This document shows positions 32,801 through 42,700 of a DNA stretch of 64,000 nt, piece after piece; the first letter of the stretch is position 1, and every line of letters starts with the position of its first letter. Under the pieces are notes generated by a model that was given only the letters and a program-made list of their open reading frames with translations, was not told the DNA's origin and searched no databases. Source of the stretch: Adenanthera pavonina. Its lineage: Eukaryota; Streptophyta; Magnoliopsida; Fabales; Fabaceae. The stretch spans positions 29,808,501 through 29,872,500 of the forward strand of contig JAIVEN010000011.1 in the NCBI GenBank assembly GCA_026686845.1. The letters are read 5' to 3'. Made by a program: the position numbers and the translations under genes.

Positions 32801-35800
32801 CTTGTGGTGGAGCTAGTTGAGACTAGAGGTATTTTGTTTATTCATAAGTTTATCTTCTTCTGGAGTTAGCAATGATTTTACATGTTGCTATAGTAACTTT
32901 TCAGCTATGAAAATTGTGAAAACTCGGTTGCAATATCGAATGTGAGGTGCATGGATTATTGATTACCAAGTGACTTATACTAAAATAAATGCTTTTAATG
33001 ACATTGCCAATGAGTTAATTTTTCAATGGTTTCAAATGATGAAATTCATGTAGAACCATTGTAAGGTATGTAATTTATTTGTTTGTAGATATACATATAT
33101 GTTTGTGAGTATATTAAATTTTGATGTGATTTTGACATTTATACATATAGCTTTATATGATAATTGTTATTTCCATTTACTAATATTTTTTTCTTAAAAA
33201 AGTTTTTACTTTTCCCCCATTGGCCTAAAATTTTGGCTCTGCCACTAGAGGAATGAATGTAAAGTCTGCTGCGGCCAACAATTGTGACTTCTTGGTGTTG
33301 TCTAGGATTGTTGGTGAGGCTCATATGGCAAAAGGAGATGACACACAGTGACTGAAATGACACTGTCACTGGAGAGGGAGATTGACCAAAAATGAGAAAT
33401 GGGCTCTGATACCATATAAAATATGGAGGAAGAGTTTGAAATGTAATCAGTGAGTATTGACCTGCGTGAGGTTTCTTATTTGTGGGGAAGATACAAGATA
33501 GGGCCTTAGGGCTCGTTACACATAATAATATTTCATAAATACAATATAATATCTCTAATACATAATTGTGATCTACCAATCAAAGAATAAATCAAACTAA
33601 TTTTCGGGCAAACTATTTATACACCATCATGGTCCTTGACAAAGTATTCCACCCTCTTTCCATGAAATATTTTTTTAATACAATTCCTATCAGGATACAA
33701 GAAATTGAAGGTTTTTAGTAATTCCTTTTTCAGAAAAAAGTGGAATGATTCTTTGCAGTGAATTGCTAAATTTTTCTGGGGAAAAAAAAAGAAAAGAATA
33801 TGAAGTTTTTATTTCATATTCATACAGATGCTCTTAAAGGGTCTCATCATGATCATGTGTTTGGCTTTTCTTAAACTGTTTTTCTGGGATATATAGGATA
33901 GAGCATTAAGTCATTCTCCCCCATGTTCAAATAAGTTGGAGAAGGCTGAGGAGAAGACTTAAGACTCAAAGATCCAACGATTTTTACAAGTATGGATGTG
34001 AATTAGAAAATTTTTTGGGACGGAATGGATAGTCAACGTGATCATTGCCTTTCATTTAACCATCATTCAGTTTAGCTCTGTCATTTTGTTATGTCTTAAT
34101 AGTTGCCCTGCTCATAAATTAGCATAGCATAGGGGTAATTTGATGGATGCTTGTTGGTGTAGAGATCTTTTGGGCTATGCATGCTTCTATTGGACTTGTA
34201 GAATATTATTTAACTTGATTGCTTTTCAGGATTAAACTGCATTTATCCATCTGACTTTCTACCATTTACAAGAAGACCACTTCTATTAGTCATTGACAGT
34301 GAAAGCAGTGAGGCATTCAAGGCAAGCATTACCACTTTACTCTATCATATGGAATGAATTTTAAGACTATCACATATACTGGTGTAAAAATGCTAGCTTT
34401 ATGCATAAATTAAGTGGAAGTGGTGATTTTACAACTTACATGATACACTTGTTAATGAAAACATTGATTTTAAAATTTAGGGCAAAACTTACGTGTTTAC
34501 TATAAGTTTATCTAATACGAATACAACAACAATAACAACATTAGCCTTATCCACTATGTGAGGTCGGCTACATGGATCATACGACGCCAATGAATTCTAT
34601 CAAACGCCATCTCCTCACATAAATCATTTCTCAAAAGGTCATTCCTTATAACTTCCCTTAATGTCCTTTTTGGTCTTCCTCTACGCCTTTTGATCGAGCT
34701 CCAGGCCATTTGATCAACTCTCTTCACTGGCTCCTCTTGCTTTCTTCTTTATACATGTTCAAACCACCTTAAACAATTTTCCACCATTTTCTCCTCGATA
34801 GGTGCTACCCCAACTGTCCTTCATATACAGTCATTTGGTATCTTATCCAATTTTGTATGACCACACATCCATCTCAACATTCTCATCTCTGCTACTCCCA
34901 TCTTATGCTCTTGTTGTCCTTTTAAAGCCCAACATTCACTACCATATAGCATTGCTGACCTTATAGCTGTTCTATAAAATTTTTCTTTAAGCTTAGTAGG
35001 TACCTTGCGGTCACAAATAACTCCTGTTGCTTTTCTCCATTTTAACCACCCAGCTTGTATCCTATGCATAACATCCCCATCAATTTCACCATTATTCTGT
35101 AAAATCGACCCCAAATATTTAAACTTTGACACCTCAGGGATGATTTGCTCTCCAATTTTTACCTCTAAATCATTTCTAATTGGCCTCTTATTAAATTTGC
35201 AATGCATATATTCCGTTTTGCTTTTACTCAGACGGAAACCTTTTGATTCCAAAGTATGTCTCCATAATTCAAGTTTAGAGTTGACCTCTTCTCTTGAGTC
35301 CTCAATTAAAACTATGTTATCCGCGAAGAGCATACACTTTGGAATTCCAAAGTATATCTAATACGAATATGACATGTAAATATTTTTTACATTTTAGCAC
35401 TAGATGATTGATTATTTCACATAAATTCTTTTGCATTTTTTGTATCTATTGGAGAACTTCATAGCAAATAAATAAAACAACATTTACCTTAGTTTTATGC
35501 TAAAAATTTTTCTTGGATCTTGACATTAGATTTCCAGCTCTAGATTTCAGGAAAAAGCAATCTTAGTGTTCAAGCTGTATAAAATGAACTTTATTCAGAT
35601 TGTATTTAACATTTGAAGCCTCTGTCACGTGGGTGTTAGTGAGACTTCTGGGTTATTCTGCAACTTGTCTCCTTTTTGGGCAGTGTAAACTGAACACATT
35701 ACCCGTTCCTGCATTTCTCCACAATTCTTCAGTGGCGAACCAGTTCATGACATGGTTGTTAAAGTGTAATACACGATGTCACCGGTTTATCCCCTCTAAA

Positions 35801-37669
35801 GAGTTTTACAAGATAACTTGTGTTGATATGTAGATTGGTAGTTGGCCAAAAGGAATAATAATAATAATAATATGTAGATTGGAATACACTATCATCAATA
35901 ATTTTTGTCTGATATTTTCTGTATATTTATTGCATACATGAAGTTCTGACTGTCTTGATTCAGTTAGAGGCAAAGAGATAGTGTAAAATTGGTTGTTTGG
36001 GTGAAGTTTAAGTACTCTTTAAATTAAAATAATTTTTAATAGAAGAAACATTGCAATGGGAGCTAGGCTTAAGTGTTCATAAATCATGATTGTACCATCC
36101 TTCTCATCCTTATATCATGTTGGATTCATTTAGAACATTTTGAAAATTAATTGGTTGGAATCACATGCAGGCCATAGCTGGAAAAGAGAAAGGAGAGTCA
36201 GTTGCTATGCTCCTTTCTCCTAGTTGTTTACCTCCAATTGCTTCTGGAGATTGGTCACGATATTTACATGGGAGCCTATTCACCATGTTTCTTACAGCTC
36301 CACTGCAAGCTTTCTGTCTGCTACTTGGTCTTTCAGGCAATGATATTGATATGGTGCTTAATAAATGATCTCTTTTTTTCTTGTACTATTTCTTGTTTCT
36401 TTCTTATGTTTGGAGGTAAGAAATTTCTACACTTAGGGGTCTGTTATGGAGTTTAATTCAATTCTCAGGACATGTATGACAAAGCTGAGCAGCTGCTTTC
36501 ATCATCATTAAATGACTGGGGACTTCCTTTGGCAACATCAGACACACTTAATCCTGTTTGGGGACAGATTTTAGGTGATCCCTTCATAAGGCGACTTCTT
36601 TTGAGGTAAGAATGATCTTCCTTACGTTTACGTACTTTTCTTCGCTGTTTGGAATAAACACCCTGTTGAACTGCATTTTTTTTGACAGAATGTTTTAATC
36701 TTCATATTGTGCTATTTGCCACTGTTCATTGTACTTCATGATTAATGTCAGATGATTGATTTATTAAGGTTTGGAGAGTGATCGAACTGTCATGCTAATT
36801 TCTCGTCATTCTCATGCCAAGCGCTATCTGATGGTTTTCAGTCAACTGGAAATACTACTTCTGGATCTGTTTTATTTCTAACTTCTGGACATCATTGTTA
36901 AGCACTTCTGAGGGTTTCAAACTATTCTTCATAATTATTCCACTTAATTGACCAAACCATTTGTAGCTAAGAGAAAGTCATATCCTTCAATTCTAATATT
37001 GAGGTAGATCCCTGGACAGCCTTGCTCATCTAGAGGCATCTGTAAATGATTGGCTTCAAAGTTTTTCCAAAAGATTTGCTTTTCTCGTTCAAGATCTTTC
37101 TCTAGTAATACAAAATAAGAAACTACATTTGTAGCACTTGAACCATATGCAGAGCAACTAGTAAGTGTTAGAGCTCCTAGTAATCATGATCACAGGATCT
37201 GTAATTTTAATGGTCTTGAATCCTATTTGCCTGGAAGAATCAGAAGGTGAACACAATCGCAGATGGGATTGCTGGAATCATTTGATTCATTCCTTTAACA
37301 GCAAATTGCATGATTTAGCAATGTTCTGTGTTATGTTTGGCGACAAATATGGAGTTTAAACCCTTCAGATCCCACTAAAAGATTTAACCTAACTGTGTCT
37401 CTCTCAAGTGGCTTAGGTAATGTTTGGCTTCACTTTCCATTTGGTGCAGATTCCTCTTTTGCCTGGCAGTATTAACACTATATGCACCCATCTACAATAA
37501 GAAGGAATTCCTTCCAATATGTGTCCCATCTCTTCCAACACCTGTCCTGCCTTCAAGTTCTTCATCACAGAGTGTAATTCTGCAGTTAGCCAGCTTGTTT
37601 GGTGCCACTGAGAGTTTCATCTTCTCAGAGGAGACTGTTCTTCCTGAAAATCAGATGCCACCTCAATGA
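20899..37669 (+). CDS. SCAI: SCAI-family protein (suppressor of cancer cell invasion homologue)
   Basis: Ten exons placed by frame and splice sites: 20899-21026, 21541-21928, 22946-23152, 23336-23554, 26479-26545, 29051-29113, 34230-34321, 36171-36353, 36469-36605, 37450-37669. The total is 1,704 nt, giving 567 aa, close to human SCAI (about 606 aa). All phases join without a stop. Family hallmarks include VFKVYTQLWKFQQENRQ, GLKRWEIGEIASRIGQLYFG, LRYSLVLDPYPDTSPH and TNYMAVLATICEELPSDG. In animals SCAI is a nuclear cofactor that represses MRTF/SRF transcription and acts with 53BP1 in DNA repair. The plant role is not established, and plants lack MRTF. Intron 7 uses a GC donor (AAG|GCAAGC), and exon 4 has a tandem TAGCAG acceptor that could add one Gln. 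Introns 4-7 hold many transposons, so the gene spans 16.8 kb for 1.7 kb of coding sequence. Confidence 0.93.
24258..24845 (-). mobile_element. 5'-truncated RTE-like LINE insertion in SCAI intron 4
   Basis: Bounded by an exact 17-bp target duplication, TGTCTAAAAACTGTCAT, at 24241-24257 and 24846-24862. The minus strand encodes the C-terminal part of a LINE polyprotein (24683-24318): MLYGSECWVLKGQQEHKIG, MRMLRWMCGHTKLDKI, HLRWFEHVQRK. The 3' end is a short TTG repeat (complement of ACAACAACA), typical of RTE-clade LINEs. The insertion is antisense to SCAI. It retains only the region after the reverse-transcriptase catalytic core, so it was immobile from insertion. Confidence 0.9.
24990..26345 (+). 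mobile_element. LTR-retroelement remnant in SCAI intron 4
   Basis: GAGGACGAGGATCATTGGTG, then GGGAGTATTGTTAC (26058-26092) matches the signature just before the 3' LTR in many plant LTR elements (Asp/Glu-rich coding tail, then TGTTAC start of LTR). The following 250 bp (to about 26345) would be the LTR. Open frames at 25141-25734 (64-153 codons, overlapping in different phases) give no domain I recognise. Left boundary and target duplication were not found. Confidence 0.45.
27221..27752. mobile_element. GGGTGTGTTTG-type MITE in SCAI intron 5
   Basis: The left end (GGGTGTGTTTGATA) and the complement of the right end (CCCATCGTTTGGTA) form weak inverted repeats. The subterminal zones are purine-rich on the left and pyrimidine-rich on the right (GGAGGGGAGG versus CCTCCCCTCCC), able to form a long stem. 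TAA flanks both sides (27218-27220, 27753-27755), consistent with Harbinger/Tourist, though a 3-bp match can be chance. An inner hairpin (27594-27690) pairs AATTTGAGGGGGAGGGG-type sequence with its complement. No ORF. Confidence 0.6.
29900..29984 (+). repeat. Copia LTR fragment, homologous to 33430-33500 inverted
   Basis: CTTGTATCTTCC, AGAAGCCTGATG, AGCTCATTAATTACATTTCAAA resemble the complement of 33430-33500, which is the R-U5 region of the relic at 33255-33660. It is a short, diverged piece. Confidence 0.45.
29985..30360 (-). mobile_element. Fragment of the miniature-LTR family (LTR end plus internal 3' part)
   Basis: The AT-rich LTR body with AATCCTAATTAAATATAAAAG is followed by ATCCCATCATTTCTACCCTG. 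Then comes the internal edge GAACTCTCCTCCGGAGAGT (compare GAACTTTCCTCCGGAGAGT at 4454-4472), and then CATGTAGCATTTAAGTCTG and CTAGCAAGCTAGATAAC, matching 4483-4530. The ORF is not preserved. It shows the family was longer or more diverse than the 4047-5535 copy alone. Confidence 0.75.
30395..32380 (-). pseudogene. hAT transposase relic (DUF4371/TTF-type), minus strand
   Basis: On the minus strand, 32181-31993 gives DIGDELLVIIVDVSRDIKKE, like the [ILV]DESRDI motif of DUF4371-type hAT proteins. RQGYDSVSNM at about 31876-31848 is the hallmark RGQGYDGASNM motif. QLQLTMTAI lies near 31770, and FSTMKIVKN (30697-30669) begins the C-terminal dimerisation region. Stops and frame breaks occur throughout. 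The element lies in SCAI intron 6, antisense to the gene. The subterminal part (30400-30600) is an inverted match to 33060-33245. Confidence 0.75.
32640..33250 (+). pseudogene. Second hAT transposase C-terminal relic, plus strand
   Basis: FSAMKIVKTRLQYRM (32899-32943), followed by an ANELIFQWFQMMKF stretch, matches the hAT C-terminal dimerisation domain (family pattern FSAMKIIKTRLRNRM). The 3' flank (33060-33250) is homologous, inverted, to 30400-30600. It ends near TTTTGGCTCTGCCACTA, whose complement TAGTGGCAGAGCC resembles the CAGTGGCGGAGCC end known for this hAT group. Together with the minus-strand relic this forms a head-to-head arrangement. Confidence 0.65.
33255..33660 (-). mobile_element. 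Copia 5' end relic: LTR, primer site, start of leader
   Basis: The minus strand reads TGGTATCAGAGCCC from 33414 (initiator-Met primer site), preceded by an LTR-like segment with TATAAATAG (complement of CTATTTATA near 33610). It is followed by a leader encoding SPSPVTVSFQS-type residues similar to a Copia gag N-terminus. A 146-codon open frame (33579-33139) spans LTR and leader and is probably not a protein. The far LTR edge was not located. Confidence 0.65.
34524..35354 (-). mobile_element. 5'-truncated RTE-like LINE insertion in SCAI intron 7
   Basis: An exact 15-bp target duplication, TATCTAATACGAATA, lies at 34509-34523 and 35355-35369. The minus strand (35333-34821) encodes the end of the RT domain: MLFADNIVLIEDSREEVNSK, KFKYLGSILQNNGEID, MLYGSECWALKGQQ. 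The catalytic FADD is changed to FADN. The remainder to 34524 is frameshifted but matches the other LINE copy and ends in the same TTG-type tail. It is antisense to SCAI. It shares the family with 24258-24845 but is about 240 bp longer at the 5' side. Confidence 0.92.
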
Positions 37670-37920
37670 AGATTATTTCTGGTCCAAGGTTTCAGATGTG
37701 TAATCTTATACAGCTTCATTGTATAGCTGAGCCTGAATCCATCAAATATGAACTCTTGTATTTGATCATGGTTGTTTGCTGGGAAAATGATATTTAAGGT
37801 ACGGGCTTCATTGTGGCCCTGAGTTTTAAAGTATGTTTGGAACTTATTTTGGGTAATTGCAAAAACATGAAGGTTTTATTAACACTTGTACTCCAAAGAG
37901 GGGAGGGGAAACAAAAGAAA

Positions 37921-37935
37921 GGGGGGGGGGGGGGG
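37921..37935 (+). repeat. Poly-G run
   Basis: Fifteen consecutive G preceded by a purine-rich stretch, about 250 bp after the SCAI stop, possibly in the 3' UTR. Confidence 0.8.
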
Positions 37936-38156
37936 TTGTTTGTCGGGGTGGTTGTGGATTATTATTTACTTTGATCTCTTGAGAATATTAGAAATCTTCA
38001 TAATCACTCTTGCAATTTTGAAGCATACAAAATCTTCCCGTTATAATAGAACAACTAAAAATACATTTTTTGAAGTTGTAAAAGCAATGATTCATAGTTC
38101 ATTGCATTGACTTAAATGTAGTTGAATTAGTGATAACTGCAACTATATTTTTCTTA

Positions 38157-38178
38157 TACACACACACACACACACACA
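38157..38178 (+). repeat. (CA)n microsatellite
   Basis: About eleven CA units in the SCAI-GluRS intergenic space. Confidence 0.85.
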
Positions 38179-39726
38179 TGACAATTTTATAATAAATAGT
38201 GTAAGTAAATATTAATAAATTTTTTGAAATGTTTTATCATTCACTTGTACGTGAAAACAAATTGATGAGACAAAATATTCAAAGTCATTTAATGTTTTAT
38301 CTTGAAAGTTTAAAATAAATTATTTAACGATGAATGGAACTATTGATTTATTGATGTATTGAAATAAATATTAAGGTTATGATTTCATAAAAATTAACAT
38401 TCAATAGATAGTTCACTCTTAGTTTTTTTCAAAGAGAATTTTACTTCACAAGATTTAATAGATATATAATAGTCTAAGTTTTAAAAACTGATGAAAAATG
38501 GAATGAAATGAAAGGAAATGATAAGGAATCGAAGAATGGCTATTGTGATTTTTTTTATATGATATTAAAGAATGTCGGAGTAAAATTTGCTTTTATATTT
38601 GATTAAATAGAAGCAAATAATAAGACCAAAGTACCCTCATCTAACAAAGAAAAATTCCCCATTCCCCTTCACATTTCCCTTCTTCCCCACGTCCCTTGCA
38701 TCTCCATTCTTCCCCAGCGGACTATCGATTTCGTCAATAATTTCATCAAAACCACTAGATCTCACTGATTTCAGCAACAAACTGCAACCAAATTAACGAA
38801 GAACCAATACAGTTTTATACTTAAGTATGATACTGGCATACTGCAGACTTAATACATATAAAATACTATAAATTTTTATAATATTATGCAACATATTATT
38901 TGAAAAAGCCATGCAGTGTCCAAACGCTTATGCTTTTTGCTACTTTCACAAACCCCCACTTGAATATTCTGTTTATATAAAACGTATAGCAAGTCCCATT
39001 ATATATGTAAGTCATGAATCATTTCTCAAATTTCATATATGTCTGATTTTGCATAACCACAGATTTGTCTTACTAGTCACAAGGGAAGCACACTTTGAAG
39101 AAACAGTCTAGGTTCAAATTCTTCCAACTCATTTGTCAACTTCAAGTCAAGGGAATGATTTAATCCAATCAGTTGAATTCGTTTTCATTCAAAACCAATC
39201 GATCAAACCTGATTTTTCTATATCAACATCGACTGCTTCAAGGAAACAATTGTTCCCAGACTCATAATGTAATTTGCTAATAGTCGCCAAGTCCAATAAA
39301 AATTTAATAATTGTGTTACAATTATTTGTTATCAAACATGGGAAGCACATACTGGCAGGAAAAAGAAAACACGGCAAACATATGACCAAAAATCAGGCGA
39401 AACTAAAATCTATTCAATCGTTCATGGTCAAGTCAAATTTTTGCAACCATGACTAATTCATGACCAGAACATTCACTCATATGGCCTAACAAATATTTGT
39501 CAACAATGTTAATGTGAGATACCAACATATCAAATGCCTCTTTTATAAAAAAAGAACAACTTAATCAAGTCACAAACAAATTTTCATAATGATACGGGGG
39601 GCAAACATATATGGAATGCGTCGATGAAAATTGCAAACTAGACTCCTCTTGCAGAACAAAATGCACAACCAAGGACTGAACAAAATTGTTGAATCTTGAG
39701 CATAAAATAATCACCAGAATGGGAAT

Positions 39727-42700
39727 TCAGTTTGACACAGAAGTAGCCGTCTCTTTCAGAGGCTGATCCTTGGATAATGCTTCCCAGTTAATCTGTCGAA
39801 GCATTTTAAATCTTTCATCAAGCGTTACGAATCCAAATTCTGGAGCCACCATACCAGTCAATCCAGCTTTATAGAGCAATATTATGCTAGCCCCCATATC
39901 AGGTCCATGAAGTTTCCCAGTCAATAGGAGTCGGAGGGGCATGAAAAGAGATTTTCCCTGAAAATTGAAGATAAGCACGACTTCAGTTAGACAAATCTAT
40001 TTGCAATTGGGTTTCCTATTTCTCTTACACTTTATAGTATTGCAAGTAAAAGTAGCAAAATAGTTGAGGTTAGCAATTAGTGGTAACAAGGTTAACACTC
40101 AGTGGTAACCTCTTAAAAGTTACCAATGAAGGTTGATGTTGTTAAAAAGCAGCATAATGCGCTAGTAGGTGGCACAAAGAAGGATAAAACTAGTTAAATA
40201 AATGAAGGAAAAGGAAAAAGAAGAGATTTTTGTCTCTGTTAATTTAAGTATGAACATTGCAAAATAGAGATTATTCGAAAATTTAAGAAATACATGAGGA
40301 CATCTAATATTAGTTTACCTTGCGCTTCAGTGATTTACCAAAGCTCTTGACCCACTTCTGCCACCCAGCATGACCTTCTTCAAGTGCGGCCATAATTTCA
40401 CCACTATCATAGGCAGCCAGAAGGCTGGCTGAAAATTCAGAAAGCTGATCCTCTAAGATAGATTTAGCTTCATCACTGCAAGCAATATGTAAAAGGTAAC
40501 AACAATGAGCTGAACAGCCAGTTATTTATGCATGGCATGACCAAATTCGCAACTGTATATCACAATCCTCTACATTTTTATCAGAGGTTAATGACACAAC
40601 AAAAAGGCTCTTCAAGAAGAATATGGACTTCACCTCACTAACGTAGAATGTAAGGGATAGGACAGCAAGTTGGTAAGTGCTTCATCTGCATCAACTATCA
40701 AATCAACTCCATCCTTGAGTAGTTGAATTGCTTCCTGTTAGTTTACCATGTAATCAATATCATGTAGGTTAACCACGTAATACCACTTGCTTCTGTCCAC
40801 TGAACCGATTATAGCATTCCACAAAATGAAAACAAAGCTCATGCTATCCATAAGGAAAATGAATCAGTCATGCAAAAGATCTCACATCAATAAAGGGCCC
40901 AGCAGATAGCGTTAGTATTCCTGAAGTCTTCCAGCGGTCCCCAATTAGATTAGTCAACTCTTCAGATGGAAGGGCTCTTAAATGCTGACCATTCATCCAC
41001 CTGTTGTTAAAAGAATATATACATATACATATGAATACAAGGAAAAATTAGATGACTATATATTTGGATTTTTTAAAGTTTGGCAATAGAGTTAAGCCAA
41101 AATAATGAAGGGTAGACCCCTATACTTTCCTAGAATCAATAAATTAAATACTAAAGCACATAATTATCACATGTAAATGGCATTCAACCTAGACCCACAT
41201 TATAACATTAGGAACAAATGATGGAAAAATGAATGTCATAGTATGCATTTTGGTGTAATGAGAAATCATAGGGAACAAGATTTAACCACATACAATAAGG
41301 AAAAAAAGGTAACAATTACCTTAATTTGGTGGAATCAAATATAGCTCCGCTTTTGTTAACACGCTCAATCGTGAATTTTTCAACTGACACATGAAATCAA
41401 TCTGAAGTAAGAAAATGGTTAAGCAATGGTAGTTTAGTACAACTAATAAAGGAGAGAAATTCAAACAAAATCCCAACCAAGTTTCTCAATGGTGAAAAAT
41501 TCATCTTCTGTTCCATCACCCCAACCTAACAAGGCTAGGTAATTCACCATTGCTTGGGGTAGGTAACCCATCTCCCTGAACTGTGAGCAGATATTAAATT
41601 TTGAAAAACGTTATCCTTATCATTGAAGAAGCTTCTTGAAAATAGACTAATAAAATTAAGGAAACCGATCAGCAATGACCTCACACAATAAATTGAATGC
41701 ATAGAAAAGAAGGAAATGATGAATCATAAACCAACATACCTGACCCACTGATGTAGCACCATGTCGTTTTGATAATTTACTACGATCAGGAGCTAGAATT
41801 AAAGAGACATGTGCGAAGTAAGGCATGCTGAATCCTAGTGCCTGCAAAAAAATACATGCACAAAAAAAGGTGCACCCCTAGTTAGTTTCTCACGTTATTT
41901 TTTAATAAGATCAGAAAATTCCAAACACACCCCCCCCCCTCTTTTTATTGATGCTTAGGTGTACTGTCTTTTAAAAAAAAGTATCTTCATATCATGCTCC
42001 AGTTCATAATTTCCATTTAAGTAGGTTCAACCTGTACAATATTGTGCAGGTACATAAATTTATTTTAAAAATTGCACACAAATTGAGAGAAACACTCCTG
42101 TTTTAAAAAAATATATATATATATATATTGATTCTATTTAATTCAGGGGAATATTTTTTCTTGCAACTATCACTTTTGAAGGCATCTTACAGAAAGAGAT
42201 GTGAATAAAATAGGAATTCTTTTGCGTCTTGACCATGTTAAAATTTCCCAGTTTAAGGAAAGAGTTTTGAATTCAGATTTTTCTGGTGTATATTCTTGTA
42301 AATCTCACTTTCAATTCCTTATCCCTTCTCCTATGTGGGAGGTGTACCATTTTGAAAAACCGACCAGGAAATCCAAAGGCCACACCAAAAGATAGTTTTT
42401 TTATTAGGACAACAGTACTCAGTCAATAAAATTAACACAAATGACATATTGCAAATTTAAGAGCCTAACGCTGCTTTGTCTCCTTACATTTGTATAATGC
42501 CCGTGCATGGTGCAGAAACTGCAGTTCATGCATTTTAATTTTAACATTGTCAACTGACTGTTTTATTGTGGAATAAACTGTTTGGGATTTTTGGTGAGAA
42601 TTGGGTATGTTTACAGGATTTAGAACAGTTGCTCCTTAGACAGTTAAAAGGATGGAGGAACCTTATGGCACAATGCAGTTTATGAATTTGGAAAGTATGG

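Larger units (their letters stand above)
37670..39726. other. Convergent intergenic region between SCAI and GluRS
   Basis: Contains both 3' UTRs. A run of 15 G is at 37921-37935 and a (CA)n microsatellite at 38157-38178. No perfect AATAAA was assigned confidently. The 38460-38900 part resembles transposon debris (GGAATGAAATGAAAGG). No gene seen. Confidence 0.5.

Noticed and set aside
33139..33579. 146-codon minus frame as a protein
   Set aside because: It runs from the LTR across the primer-binding site into the leader, which a real gag ORF would not do.
35005..35361. 118-codon plus-strand frame in SCAI intron 7
   Set aside because: Antisense shadow of the LINE reverse-transcriptase frame.
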